Source: Agelaius tricolor
Lineage: Eukaryota > Chordata > Aves > Passeriformes > Icteridae
NCBI GenBank assembly: GCA_023055355.1
Contig: JALJCS010000037.1
Span: forward strand, 2,294,001 to 2,358,000
DNA: 64,000 nt
Direction: 5' to 3'
Shown: positions 1 through 11,946 of the stretch, piece after piece
Numbering within the stretch: the first letter of the stretch is position 1
Layout: the number at the start of each line of letters is the position of its first letter
Translations under genes and position numbers: made by a program
Notes under the pieces: generated by a model
The model's database searches: none
What the model was told of the DNA's origin: nothing
The model's input: the letters and a program-made list of their open reading frames with translations, nothing else

Positions 1-194
1 TTCCATGGGCTAAAATCAAAGGCCCAGGTGTCTTTGACTCTGTGCCAAGGTCTCTGAGCCCCCTGCCAGGGTCTCAAGTCCTCCAGGGCAGCCAGAGCAA
101 TGTCCTGGGTTCCAACACTGGGGCTCATTAGGAGCTGGACTCTGCAAACTGATCTGTGGGAAGCTGTCCATGCACGAGGGCAGACAGCTCCCTG
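1..194. other. Unassigned flank before the first LTR
   Basis: No gene or recognised repeat is visible. The last four bases (CCTG, 191-194) are the left target-site duplication of the LTR that follows. Confidence 0.5.
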
Positions 195-606
195 TGTGAT
201 AGATGGGTAATGCAATGATTGACTCTCACAATTAACAGACAAATATCATGTATGTAGGTTAAGAAAAGTTTGTAGGTTTATAGTTCTGTTGTACCCCCTG
301 GCGTGGTTATCAAGGGACAGCTGGCAGGGCTGGCTTGTCACTGTGGGACACCTGAGCTCCAGTCAGGATTTGAGGCAGAGATCTCCACCACTGGACAGCA
401 AAGAAGGGGTTGATGGGCAGAACTTTGGGAGGGGTTAAAGGGTTAAAAAGGGAAAATCTCCATGGTGAGGGGGCTGAGCACATGGCAGGGAAAATCTTTT
501 GCTCCCAGCGCTGTAACCTTTTTTCTTTATTCAGTCTTCTGTTGTATTTTTGATAAGGTTTAATAAACCTTCCTAAACTATGAAAAGTGAGCAGCTATTT
601 CTCACA
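195..606 (+). mobile_element. Solo LTR, ERV1-like (4-bp duplication)
   Basis: The element starts TGTGATAG and ends TTTCTCACA, giving inverted termini TGTGA/TCACA. It is flanked on both sides by CCTG (191-194 and 607-610), a 4-bp target-site duplication typical of gammaretrovirus-like ERV1 insertions. A poly(A) signal AATAAA lies at about 562-567, some 40 bases before the 3' end, which sets the plus orientation. No second LTR or viral coding interior follows, so this is a solo LTR left by recombination between two LTRs. Boundaries and duplication are seen directly; the class is inferred from duplication length. Confidence 0.85.
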
Positions 607-3600
607 CCTGACCCATCAGCACAGAGCAGCCCCATGCAGAAGTGTGTAATTAATCCAGAGAACTCATCCTGGAAGCTCTTTCCTCAGCAGGCTGGGAGGT
701 TTGGGAAGACATAACAAAGTTGTAAAGCATGAAAAAGCCTGGGATGAAATGCTGCTTTAAATTATCCAACTCCTTCTCCTGGAGGGTGCAGACAAGAGAG
801 TGGCAACCCAGCAAGAAACCAGGACCAGCTGAGCAGAAACCAACCCCAAACCATCTGACTTTTCATCTCACACTGGTGATTACACAACTGCTGGGCTATT
901 ATATAAGTAGGAAGATGAGGCTGCCTGCAAATAATCAAGTTAAAATTGTGAAGGTCCAGAACTATAAACATCCTCCCCACTGGGAGCCCAAGGAGCCTCT
1001 TGTAAGAAGCATGGATCTCATTATACTAAAAATATCCAAAGTGATTAGATTTTGTCGTGGGTAACTTCTTTGCTGGATCTCCTTTATAAACCTTATTTTG
1101 CTTTTAATGATAAACAAAATCTCCAAAATGCCAGTCTGGTACATATATTGCTTTCAGAAAAGTGGGCACTATGGGGAAAGTCTTTTTTTCCTGAGTTAGA
1201 ACAATTTAATTTGCTGTTTAAAATTGCTGGAGACTTTAAGTTATTTTATCTTTTTTCCCTACAAAATGAACAAAATGTCCTGTCCAGCTTCATCTGAATC
1301 TTGTAAAAAGCAACATGAAAGAAAGCAGATAGAGTTCAGTAGTGATAAGAAAATAGCATTTTCCTCTCCTTTGTTGCAGCCCAGAAAGTTGCTCTGAGAG
1401 CCAAAAGCTGCTGATCTCTGCCTAGGGCAGGTAAATGCAGCCTTTCCACAGAGTGACCTCGGTGCATTCACATTCAAATGAACCTGGAGAGAGCTCAGAA
1501 GCAAAGGAAAAAAACCCTCAACAGACATCAAAATAAGCAATATTTTGATTTCCTAGATGAAACATCAGGATTCTGCATATTGCTGATACTCAAATAAAAT
1601 AAAAAAATCTCCCTTGCAACAGCTGGTCTTAATTCAGCTGCTTTTTCTTGAGAGCAATCTAAAAATCCTGAAATGATCCTACTGATAAAGAAGAACCTCA
1701 CACCCCTCTGGTAGGACCCACCATCCCACTGGGAGCTGAACTGAAGCTGAGAACTCATTCCTACACCTCATCCCACCTCAGAGCCTTCCTGAGCACCTGG
1801 AATTTGGTCTCTGTGCACACAAAAACAATGCAGCACCTCTGCAGGATGATCCCAGCCACATAATAATGGAATTATTATCCTGGCATCATCACTGACATCA
1901 GCTCAGGAAGCACAGAGCACCATCCCCCTGATTTTCCTTACCTCTGATTAAAACCAACAGCCTCTAGATGCCCAAAGAGCCTGTGGGAGCTACAGGACAG
2001 CTGGAAATCAAACACAGCAAGGGATCTTTACAGAGCATTCCCATTCCTCAATATTCCCTCTTCCCTAAACTGAGAAAAGTCAAAATTAAAACCCAGCCTG
2101 GGCCATTTTTTCCACAGATCTGTGTGCAGGGTTTGTCAGGCTCTCACTGACCTGGTCAGTGACCCCAGGTTTTTAAGATTCTGGCTGATCCATTTTTAGT
2201 TCCCCTAAATGTACCCATAAACAGCTTTCCAAAAGCTGTACTAAAGGGGTAAAGCTCAAACTGACATAAATCTCAGCAAATGTGTCTGGTTCAGATGAGC
2301 CTGGACTTGAACATTGAGCCAAAACTGTTTAATCTGGAAGTGATGCTGGAAATCTCATAAAGTCAGGCTTTCTTGAAAGATTTGTAGTGCTTCCTTATTT
2401 TCATGTGGTCAGAAGTTACTATAAGAAAAAATGTCTTTTCATGCTATTTCAGTATTTCAGCTTAATGTTTGGGCCAAAATTGAAGCTGCTTTAATTTCAT
2501 TTTCAGTAAGCTTTAAACAGTCTATAAAAAGAGGGCTGCAATTAGACTTAGGATGAGATGTCAAGATTTGTTCTCCATTCCTCAATGCAATATTGATATG
2601 CTTTTTGGAGTTTTTTCCATATTAATCAAACAATCTTTCCATTTTACCAGCAAGGTTTTAAACTGGTATGGCCAAGGGAGTCCTCTTTTGTCAGGATAAA
2701 ACCCACATACAAATTTTGGTGTCCCAATTTAGCAGGGGACTCTTCCCACCTGTCCCTTAGACATCTCTGAGGAGCCACCCTGGGACTGCCTGAATCCCAC
2801 AAAGGGAGCCTCATTCAGCAGCACGAGTGCCTTGTGTTTTTAAAGGAAATAATTCCAAATGCAGCTCTCTGGTGCCCATGGACCCCCTTCCATCTGCCCC
2901 AAAGGAGAAGAAGTTTCTGCCAAGTCCAAAACCTGAGTGGCTCTTGCCAATTCCGGATCTAATTCGAGGAAAGCTGCATTTTCCAACCCCACCATAAGAA
3001 ATTCTTGTCACATTATTCACACCAGTGGTGTCTCACCCTGTGAGGAGCCAGGCTGGGCCAGGGAAAAGCCAAGGTTAATATTTGCACAAGCCAAGGCAGG
3101 CCAGAGCCAGGACAAGGGGGACAGTGTGTCCTTGGATCTCAGAGCACAGGGGGAGCAATGGGAGATCTCCACCAGGCAGTGGAGGGGCTCCCCAGGACCA
3201 CAACTGGTGGGAATCCATGGATATTTTGAACCCCAAATCCTGGTAGCCTGGCCCATGGGCTGTTTGCCCTTTGGCACAAGGATCTGCTGGGATGCAGGCA
3301 GGATCCACACCAGGATGGAGCCTGGCTGGATGCCACATCCAACAATTGGGTGCCAGGAATCCTCCAGCACCATAAATACCTCTGGAACTCCACCACCATG
3401 TCCTGCTGTCCCTCTGAGCCTGATCCTGGTGGATATTCCCTCTCTGCCATGGCACTGGGGTGAGGGGATGGGAAGAGACTGTTCTCCCACATTTCCTTCC
3501 CCAAGGAACTCTGTAGCTTCAGGAGGAGGTGGCAGATGTGAGATGGAGAAGCTTCTCCTACAATGTGGAGCAATAAAATGGAGCAGAAGGCTCCCAGCTC

Positions 3601-5204
3601 CATCTGCCATTCCATCAGGACAAGCTGCATTTGGATTCTTCCTCTGAAAATGCAAAGTGCAGGCAAAAATCCAAAGGGATCTTCTGCTGTAGAGAGGTGT
3701 TCTGGTGTAATTGTAATTTCTCCTTGTTCATGAGAAATCTTTGGGAATAAGGGCTCACATCAGAAGCATGTTGCCCACCTTAATACAAATTGTCAAATAT
3801 TGGAGGGAATACTTTGGAGAAAAACAGAGAAAGTGCATAAAAACTACATTTTTTAAAAAGAAAAAAATCAACAAAATGAAACACTTTATCCAGAGAAGCT
3901 ACAGGATATCCACAGGATATTCTGGGAATAACAAATAAGATTTGAAACACCGACCTAGAGGAAAGTAAACTACTCCAGCTTGACTTAACAGCGGCAAAGA
4001 ACTCTGGAAGTAAATCCATGAGACTGAAAAATCCAGAGTTTCTCAAGATGCTGGCAGCAAACATCACAAAATCCTACCTTTGGTGCCAAAGGAATATTCC
4101 AGTTAATGAAACACACAGCTTGGAAGGACCTGCTAGAATTTGTAAAAGATGCCTTGAAGAAATTCATCCCTTCTAGCAAAATTTCCAATTAAAAAAAAAT
4201 AAATTACTGAGCAGGAGCTCATTTTACATTGGAAAGGAGTTTCTCCATCCCAGAGGACTCCTGGAGATGAGCTGAGGAAAGGGGGCAAACAAGTGACTCA
4301 GAACCAGGGGGAGTTGGGTCTGGCAAAGCCAGAGCTAGAGGAATGTGATAGGGATGCTTCATATCCCAGAAAGGATGGCCTGCAACAGACCACAAACAGA
4401 TGAGGAAAACATGGATAGAATAAATGAGGAAGACAGAAAAATAAATTTTTGGAGAGGGTTAAAAAGCTGGTTTAGATGGGAGGGTAGAGGGAAGAGGATT
4501 GTTGTCCTATTAATCCAGGTCTCTGGCTTGGAATGTCATTTGGCAATGAAAACTTGATGGCAATAAAATTTGGAGTGGCATTTATGAGTATAAATGTCAG
4601 AAAGGGAGAGAGCCAGGTAAAAAATAAAAGGCTGTTGGCACAATTACTTAATCTTGATTAAATGAAGTTTGGGAGCCTTGCTCAAAGCCTTCATTAATAC
4701 ATGGCCATAAGCTGGGCAACACCAATAAACTGGAGATGAGAGTTTGAACCATTACAGATAAGATTTTAAAGTAACAATCTCACAGCAGCAGTGGAACTCA
4801 GCCTGGATTTGAAAATCTTGATGTGTTTATGGATGCCATTATGATATGGATGCCTGATAAAGACTGGACATGACCTTGAGAGACTTTTCCAGAGCTTTTC
4901 CCTCGTTCCTCCAGCAGCATCCCATCAGTGCCTGTCTGTGTTCACCCCAGCACTGTGCTCTGCCCAGCTCCCACACTGAAGCTATTCCATGTAATGCCTC
5001 AGGGATTTTAACTTTTATATTTTCATATATTTGGAACCCTGCAGCTCTTTAGTGTGTAACTCCAAACTCCACACACAGTGGGAGCTGCTGCTTTCCCATT
5101 TGGGGCAGACACAACAATTCCTCTCCAGGCCTGGCAATCAAGGACCCCTCACTGCCTCAGGGCCCAGAGATGGAAACAAAAGGGAGTTTTGGGGGGAGCA
5201 AACT
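607..5204. other. Unique intergenic or intronic DNA, no gene seen
   Basis: About 4.6 kb without a recognised repeat or gene. The most GC-rich part (about 2930-3660) is open in several frames on both strands, the longest being 236 codons on the plus strand at 2937-3647. Because both strands are open at once and no domain is recognisable, low stop-codon density from base composition is the simpler explanation. Several A/T-rich runs occur (for example 3850-3870 and 4190-4200). Confidence 0.5.
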
Positions 5205-5438
5205 GGGGCTCAATGACTTCATTAGCTGAAGCTGTAATTGGCAGATGAACCCCCAATATGCAAATGGACCAAACTTATAAAAGTGAAAACCTGTGACCCA
5301 TCGTCCATTTTGGGTGTAGCCCCTGGGGGGCTTTGCCTGCCCTAAATGTACCTGAAGGCCTTCAATAAATATATCTGCTTTTTATTGCCTTAATTCTGTC
5401 TGGCCTCTGTTTTTAGGTAGCCCCAAAAGGGCACCACA
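5205..5438 (+). mobile_element. Partial LTR with TATA box and poly(A) signal
   Basis: A TATAAAAG box (about 5276-5283) is followed about 85 bases later by AATAAATAT (about 5363-5371). The sequence then runs to GGGCACCACA, ending at 5438. TATA box, poly(A) signal and terminal CA in this spacing are the usual plan of a retroviral LTR with plus-strand transcription. The left end is uncertain and I found no target-site duplication, so the copy may be 5'-truncated or have diverged flanks. Other LTRs in the window do not match it closely, so it represents a separate family. Confidence 0.6.
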
Positions 5439-6106
5439 TGTCCACCATCTGAATAAAAAGCAAAATCATCTGTACAGGAAATGCACCAGCCCTTCTTTCA
5501 TGTTTGGATGCAAGACCCAAAGCCTCTCATCCAGCACCCAGGGTGGCTTTGCTTGAAATCTTCCCTAAACCAAACTTCAGCAATGCTTTGGAAAGGTTTC
5601 CCCACCAGGAAGGGCCGAGTTTCAGATGTCACACTCTTTCCACAGCTTCATTTCAATTTCTCTTTCAGCAAAGGTCACAACTGTTTGGTTTCATAGCCTT
5701 GCTGCTGCCCATCCCAAGAGGGGGATGATTTGTAAAATTTGGATTTTGCAGCTCTGTGGGCAGCAGCATTCCCCAGAAGGACTGCAGTGGAAGTTAAGTG
5801 CCTCATCAAACCATGCACAAACAAACCTTGATGCTCTGGAGTGTCCTTACCGCAATCAAGCAGAGAATTCTTCTCTTCCTTTGGTAAATTCAAGATATAG
5901 TTGATTTTTTAAAATTTTATTTGATTTGATTTCAAGATATATTTTCACCTCTGCTAAAATATCAAAGGGCTAATGAAGAGCACCAGATTTCAGCTCTGAG
6001 CAGGGCCTTGCAGTTTATCCTTCATGCCATAAACACTGTCAGACATATAGCATTTATTTATATTGGGGCTGAGTCAGGAGCCAGACTTTCTAACACAGTG
6101 GCATGC
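5439..6106. other. No gene or recognised repeat seen
   Basis: Mixed-composition sequence with only short open frames in overlapping phases. Nothing recognisable. Confidence 0.4.
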
Positions 6107-6166
6107 AAAATAAAATAAAATAAAATAAAATAAGATAAAATAAAATAAAATAAAATAAAATAAAAT
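6107..6166. repeat. (TAAAA)n microsatellite
   Basis: About twelve tandem copies of the pentamer TAAAA, with a single TAAGA interruption near 6131-6135. The run is followed by related TAAA copies up to about 6180. Pentamer arrays like this expand by slippage. On the minus strand the array translates as a hydrophobic YFILF repeat, which is an artefact of the array and not a protein. Confidence 0.95.
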
Positions 6167-6180
6167 GACCAAATAAATAA

Positions 6181-8659
6181 AATGCATCTTGGCTTTTACA
6201 GATCTATGGGAGCAGACAGGAGCTATCACAGATTCTGCCAACTGCTCACCAGCCTTATCCTTGATGGAAGAAAATTCCTTCTTTGCTGAGCTGTTGCCCA
6301 GAGCAACTACAAACAACACACTGGTCCCAAAACCAAAACTGGGCTTGGGGGTGTACCCAAAACTGGCCTAAAGACAGGGATTCAGCAACAGCACCTTCAT
6401 CAGAGAGAGCTTTAAACACTGAGGGAAAAATGGAGATTTCGTCTGGAGGGTTTGGCCAATAGCCAGTAATGTTTGAAGGAAAAGAAAAATTGGCTTTTTT
6501 TTTCCATTTCTCTAGGTCCTTGACAGCTTCAGATCGTCCCAAGCCCAGGGATTTTTGGTGGGACATTGTCAGTAGCTCATCCTGAAAGATCAAGACCTTG
6601 ACCTTTGGAGCAGCATCCATAACCCACGTCCCCTTAGGCCCAAGGCTGGTTTTGCTGTGTGGAGATGACCAGCACATCAGAAAAAGCTCTCTTTTGTGCT
6701 TCTTCAGTCAAACACTGATTTTTATGTACCAGCACAAAAGAACACACGGGACTTTTGTGCTCATTCAGTGCTGTTCTTAGCATGAAGAGAGCTGGAATGA
6801 AAGTGCTCGTGTGCTTCCCATTGGGATATAAACCAAACATCTATTTCAGGGAGAAAAGGAAAAAAGACATTATTCAATTGTCACCAAAAGCTGAAGAACA
6901 CACAAAACACCATCTTTGTGAAGCTTGGGATAATATATGACAATATTTTAAAGGGCTTTTTGCCAGTCAAATGTAGTAAATTCTAGTAAAAAAATTCTAG
7001 TAAATTATTCTGCTTAGCATGGGGAGACTGAAAAGGGAAACCACACGAGGATGTTCTTCATAGTATCCCACTGATTTGAAAGGGTGAGATTTTCTCCCCT
7101 CGAGATTTGGTACTGGAGTTAATTAACCTCATTTCCAAAGAGTGTTGGAATTTTCTGTTCTTAAAACTGTGCAGTGACAGCAATGCCACCCACCCCATGG
7201 CAATTCAGCTCCTCAGTCTCCTCAGAACATTCTGTAACAACATTTCCTTTGCTGTGATTTAAAACTTTCACTACTATTCTTATTTACGCTGCACATGGGG
7301 AACATTTTCACATTTTGCTTCTAACTTTCAAGTATTCTGAGAACATTATGTGTCTCTCGTCGCTCCTCTCCACATTTCCTAAACCCCATTCATACACCAA
7401 AGGTCATGGTTGTTTTTAAACCTTTGATCATTCTTGTTTTCCTCTGCCAGGGTGCCTCCAGTGCTCTTCATCTTCTCTCAAGTGCATCCCTGAAGTCCTG
7501 CCCAGCAGGAAGGAAGGAGCCCAGGAGATGGGAGATCTGAAAACAGGGGAGCAATGGGACAAATAAAAGCTGAGAACAAAACGGTGCCATCAGGAGGATG
7601 TTTGCTCACAGCATTTCTCCTTCTGGAACAACGTCATTCCTCAGGACTATGAAGGAAAAGCTCAGGGTTCTTATCTTATCTGAATGTTTGCACATATTTA
7701 GCAGTGACTCAAACCTTCTTTAACCAGAGTCCAGCTCTGTGAGTTTAAATTCTTTAAAGTCAACAGTAGATAGGTCTGGCTAAGTCAGCCTTTTACTTTT
7801 GGAACAAAGTCTGTCCCATTGTTGCTACCCTTCCTCTCCCCTTTTTCTGCTTTAACCATGCAATTCATCTTTCCTGAGTTCTGTTTCCTTAAGTAGAACA
7901 TAAGACCAGGTTTCACTGATTTTCTTTGCTATAATGGGTGTGGAGAGGCAAAAAACAAAGCACAAAGTAGCACCAGGATTTATAAACAAGGTGGATGAGT
8001 AAATAACAAAGACAGGAGATGCAAATAGAAATAAATAAACATGGAACAAGCATAAGGCAAGCATGCCTGGTCCATGTTCTGGTTTTTATTCAGTTTATGA
8101 GATTTAAGAAATGTAGAAAACCTGCAAGGTCAAACCCCACTGTATGTACCTAAAGCAAATATCAGCAGATTTCAGAGAAGGAACAAAATGTGGAGGCCAC
8201 GGACCACAGGATGAGTTTCTCCTCACAATTTTCTACTTGTTCCTCTTCTGAAAATAAAACATTGTTCCTCTAAGGAGACAAAGATGAGACAATGGAAAAG
8301 GAAATCTTGTTTAGAGGTAAGGAAACGTGGGCACCATTTCCCAGCAGAGATGTATCCATTTACATGAGAGAAATTGCTCAGATTGGATGACATGACCCCG
8401 TGGCTCTCCTGCTCCACAGACACAGATTGGAGAGCAAGCCCTGGTACATTTAACATCAAACCAATCACACTGAGCTTGCACCAGGACAGAGAAGGAAGAG
8501 GGACAGAAAAATGTCACACTTTTCACATCAAATTCAGATTTTCTTCTGCTAAAGAACATTCACAGAGGCATCACAGCTTTAAACCACTTTTGTGTGGGTT
8601 TTGCACAGAACAATTTTTACCATGACTGTGCCTGTTCAGTGGAGTTCTGTGTCCATCCA
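6181..8659. other. Unique DNA, no gene supported
   Basis: About 2.5 kb without recognised repeats. A 140-codon open frame lies on the minus strand at 6255-6677, the longest in this part. It has no domain I recognise, no partner exon and no clear splice sites, so I do not call a gene. Other frames are short. Confidence 0.45.
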
Positions 8660-8665
8660 CACTCC

Positions 8666-9082
8666 TGTATTGTAAATGCACAGTGAGCCCTGTGGCAGGG
8701 AAGAACAATCCATCTGACTCCATGTTCTCACAAGGCTGATTTATTACCTTGTTATACTATATCATATTAAAGAATACTATACTATACAAAGAATACAGAA
8801 AGGATACTTACAGAAGGCTAAAAAGATAATAATGAAAACTCCTGACTCTTTCCAGAGTCCTGACACAGCTTGGCCCTGATTGGCCAAAGAGTGAAAACAA
8901 CTCCCAGCAGAATGCAATGGAACAATCACCTGTGGGTGAACAATCTCCAAACACATTCCACATGAGCACAGCACAGGAGAAGCAAATGAGATGGGAATTG
9001 TTTTCCTTTTCTCTGAGGCTTCTCAGCTTCCCAGGAGAAAAACCCTGGGTGAAGGAATCACGTTCAGGGAATGTGAATGCCA
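8666..9082 (-). mobile_element. Solo LTR, ERVK-type (copy 1 of 4)
   Basis: A 417-bp element bounded by TGTATTG on the left and TGCCA on the right, with CACTCC repeated exactly at 8660-8665 and 9083-9088. A 6-bp target-site duplication is the usual mark of ERVK (betaretrovirus-like) insertions. The core is shared with the copies at 15852 and 17709, including the stretch CTGAGGCTTCTCAGCTTCCC near the right end. On the minus strand the tail reads AATAAATCAGCC with the poly(A) signal close to the 3' end, which sets orientation. No viral interior is attached. Confidence 0.85.
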
Positions 9083-9088
9083 CACTCC

Positions 9089-9656
9089 TGCAGGAATGTT
9101 TCCTGAAGGGAGGACTTCTGCAAACACTTGTGCAGGCTCTGGGGGTGCTGCCATTCACCTTAACACACCAGGCAGCCTCAACACCTCCCTCCCCACCATC
9201 CTGAGTCCTCTGAGCTCCCTCTGCACTGCTCCTCATTCCCAAGTTTCCACTCTCTGTTCCCAAAACATTGATGTATTGACCAAACTGCAAGGACCGTGCT
9301 TAGTTCTTTTTCTGAGCCAAAAGAGCAAAGCTTGCCTTCAAACTGACTCATTGAGTCACTTTTTTTTTTTTTCCCTTTCCTGTGCCTTCACCCTGACCAC
9401 TGCAGTCCTGTCCAAGATTTTCTCCTACCCATCTCCCTGCCAGTTCTCCTGAGCTCCTGTTCACAGCCTCCAGCCAGGGCAAGGTCACTCACAGGGCTTT
9501 GCTTCTTCTGCCTGGGCCTGTGTTTGCCAAAGCTGCTGAAAAAGACCAGCTTAATTTAGTACCAGGCTTGGGGGGTTTTATCCCTGCAGCTTCTCAAAGT
9601 GAGATGTTGCATTTCACGTTTTTCTGACCCGTATATGAGGGATTTGTATTTTATAG
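9089..9656. other. No gene seen; poly(T) run
   Basis: Contains a T run at about 9360-9372 in otherwise mixed sequence. No recognised element or gene. Confidence 0.4.
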
Positions 9657-9813
9657 TCATGGAATGGTTTGGGTTTAGAGGGGATTTAAAGCTCATCTTG
9701 TTCCACCCCCTGCCATGGGCAGGGACAACTTCCACTGTCCCAGGCTGCTCCAAGCCCTGTCCAGCCTGGCCTTGGGCACTCCAGGGGCAGCCCCAGCTGC
9801 TCTGGGCACCCTG
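9657..9813 (-). mobile_element. CR1 LINE fragment, 3' end
   Basis: Starts CATGGAATGGTTTGGGTTT, the reverse complement of the CR1 tail (AAACCATTCCATG). It continues through the GGGCAGGGACA...CCCAGGCTGCTCC and CAGCCTGGCCTTGGGCA blocks common to avian CR1, and stops at GGGCACCCTGT. CR1 is the dominant avian non-LTR retrotransposon and is nearly always 5'-truncated, as here (about 157 bp). It carries no coding capacity. Confidence 0.9.
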
Positions 9814-10075
9814 TTAAAGACAGTGAACATACAATTGTATTAGGCAAGGAGCAATTAGATCCATTTGCATTTTGACTCTCAAATTAGATCTTGGACACTG
9901 GCACAGTGGTGTGGTAAAGTCTCACATGCATTTCCACTTTCTATTGCATAGGAAAAAGTAAATGGTACCAGGCAGCAGAAAATGAAGCCACTCCTGTGTT
10001 ATTTCTATTACAGACACATTAGAAATATTTAATTGTCATTGATGGGATGCTGAGCAATCACAGCAATAAAGAGAT
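9814..10075. other. No gene or repeat recognised
   Basis: Short unique stretch between two CR1 pieces. Confidence 0.4.
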
Positions 10076-10112
10076 CTTTTCTAACCTTGATGATTCTGTG
10101 ATTTTATGATTT
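10076..10112 (+). mobile_element. CR1-like 3' tail remnant
   Basis: The sequence TTCTAACCTTGATGATTCTG followed by TGATTTTATGA matches the CR1 3' end, where CCAACCT... leads into ATTCTRTGA repeats. Only the last few tens of bases are recognisable, so the copy is old or severely truncated. Confidence 0.6.
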
Positions 10113-11310
10113 TCTTTGAGTGCTGAGGTGGAAGCTCTAAGGACAGCAGGCCTTGTGAAGGCACCCTGCTGTATTTTCTCCCACTCTATTCCTGGTTTTT
10201 GCCTTTCAACTTCCACAATGTAACAGTCTGAGGACTCTGTTTCCATCTTACAGGCAAGAAATGCACCTCCAGTAATCACAGACTTCATCATATTTTACAT
10301 TTCCTTAGGGAACTCTGAAGTATTTGGTTCTGGGCCTTTTGTGCAGCCAGCAGGACCTGGAATGAGTTTTGATTGCTCTGAGGTCTCAGTTATTGCTCAG
10401 ATTTTGTTTTCCTCACTCTGCCCTGCCTGGTGGATGCTCCTTCTCTACAAACTCTAGCTCCCTTAAAAATGTCCTACATTAGAAGAACTCTCAATTTTAA
10501 AAATAGCTTTACTTATGATTTACACAGAATGTAATTAAACAAAAAGTGGGACCCTTCAGAGAAATTCAAGCCAAAAAGCTGTTGCTGTGAACATGCTGTG
10601 GGATTTCTGCCTGCAAGTCTGAAGCCAAGCTGCTTTATTTGCATTCTAGGATTCTTAAACCCAGATGTACCCTTAAAATGCACATCCAGCAATAGGGTGG
10701 ACTCTGGTCCCTGTGGGATCAAAGTGATCCTTGAAGAGGGTTTTATATTTATCTGTACATTTGGAAATTAAACCACTGTGACACTATTTATTAGTGCTGG
10801 ATAATCTGCAGCAGAAAACTGCTTTTTATTCACTCCTATTTAATGTAGAAGTGTGAGTTCAGTGTAGCTGTTCATTCTTTTAATGGACTTGTTTCTTTAC
10901 TGACAGGAACACAAACCAGACATTCCACTTGAGCTCAATACCTGACTCCTAGACAACAAACTGAGGTTAATCCCATCTTGTGCCCCAAAAATCTGCAGCT
11001 CAGGGCTCCAGCATTCATGGAGAATCTATTTTGGACTGAGGGAGGATGCACAGCTTGTGTAAGTGTAAACCAAATGAACATGCAAAGGCACAAATGAGCA
11101 AAGCTAGAAAAAATTCCAAAGATATCTCTGAGTTTTGCAAAAATATCTATGAACATGTTTTGGAGAACTAAAACATTGTGGAGATGAAACAATTTCTTAA
11201 TGATTAAAGTGACTGTGCTTATCTTGGTTTGTCTTTGTGTATGAGGAAGGATTGAGCTAAAACCTTATTCTGGCCTGGAAGGGAGCAAACAGAAGCATTT
11301 GGACCATGAA
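10113..11310. other. Unique AT-rich DNA, no gene seen
   Basis: About 1.2 kb with only short open frames and no repeat I recognise. Confidence 0.4.
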
Positions 11311-11396
11311 AATCCATTGGGGCAATCCATTGGGACAATCCATTGGGGCAATCCATTGGGACAATCCATTGGGACAATCCATTGGGACAATCCATT
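11311..11396. repeat. 13-bp tandem repeat, about 6.6 copies
   Basis: The unit is AATCCATTGGGAC, alternating with AATCCATTGGGGC in the first copies and homogeneous (GGGAC) at the end. The variants occur in the order GGGGC, GGGAC, GGGGC, GGGAC, GGGAC, GGGAC. This suggests a two-unit step expanded first and a single unit later. Each unit contains an ATTGG (inverted CCAAT) pentamer, which is probably coincidental. Confidence 0.95.
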
Positions 11397-11485
11397 TTAC
11401 AGCCTCTCTGCCTGATCTTCCCCAGAGTACCAAGACACTGTTGTAGGTGGCTGGGATTTAAGGACAGGGACAGATGAGGTGGAAT

Positions 11486-11942
11486 TGATGGCTTGAGAAG
11501 GCTGCCCTAGAACAGGGATTGGACAGAGCTAAAGAAAAAAGCAGGGATTTATTAAAAAGCCTCCATGGATGCACCTTGGGCAGCACAAGAGCCCAGCCAG
11601 GGCTGCACCCAGGATGAACCAAAATGGCCCCAAAATGCACGGCCGGGCACGGGGTCTCTCCCTTGGATCAGTTCTGCTCCATTTGCACCTTGCAGTTCAT
11701 TGTCCCATTCCAGCTTTAGCCCCTGCAGTCCCACCCTGCTTGTTTTTCTCTCTCCAGCCCACGGGGTTTGTGCTCTTGGGCTGAGATTTGGGTCATTTGT
11801 CCTTGGTGCCCAGCTGGAGCAGGAATTGTTTTGTCTCCCTGCTCTGTGCACAGAGCTCACCATCCCCTGATGTGAAGCTCAGACCCACCCACTAAAGCAG
11901 CACAGAATGTGAAAAATAGAAAAGCTGAAACCTGAGGTATCA
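11486..11942 (-). mobile_element. Solo LTR, 4-bp-duplication family (copy 1 of 4)
   Basis: A 457-bp element running on the plus strand from TGATGGCTTGAG to CCTGAGGTATCA, flanked by GAAT at 11482-11485 and 11943-11946. It is nearly identical in its core to elements at 23006, 38817 and 46563. On the minus strand it carries AATAAA just before a CTTTTTTCTTTAG-type block near the 3' end, so the LTR reads leftward. The 4-bp duplication points to an ERV1-like source. The 101-codon open frame on its plus strand is antisense to the LTR and recurs in every copy by descent, with no evidence of expression. Confidence 0.9.
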
Positions 11943-11946
11943 GAAT

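Noticed and set aside
2937..3655. Long open frames on both strands (236 and 212 codons), the longest in the window
   Set aside because: Several frames on both strands are open together in a locally GC-rich stretch, and none has a recognisable domain or exon structure. Low stop density from composition explains it.
6074..6319. Hydrophobic repetitive peptide resembling a membrane protein
   Set aside because: It is the translation of the (TAAAA)n microsatellite.
6255..6677. A 140-codon minus-strand open frame
   Set aside because: No recognised domain, no splice signals and no supporting neighbours. Length alone is not unusual for 64 kb.
11565..11870. A 101-codon open frame that recurs at 23078-23383, 38895-39200 and 46634-46939
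   Set aside because: It lies antisense inside each copy of one LTR family. Its conservation follows from the shared element, and there is no domain, start context or separate evidence for coding.
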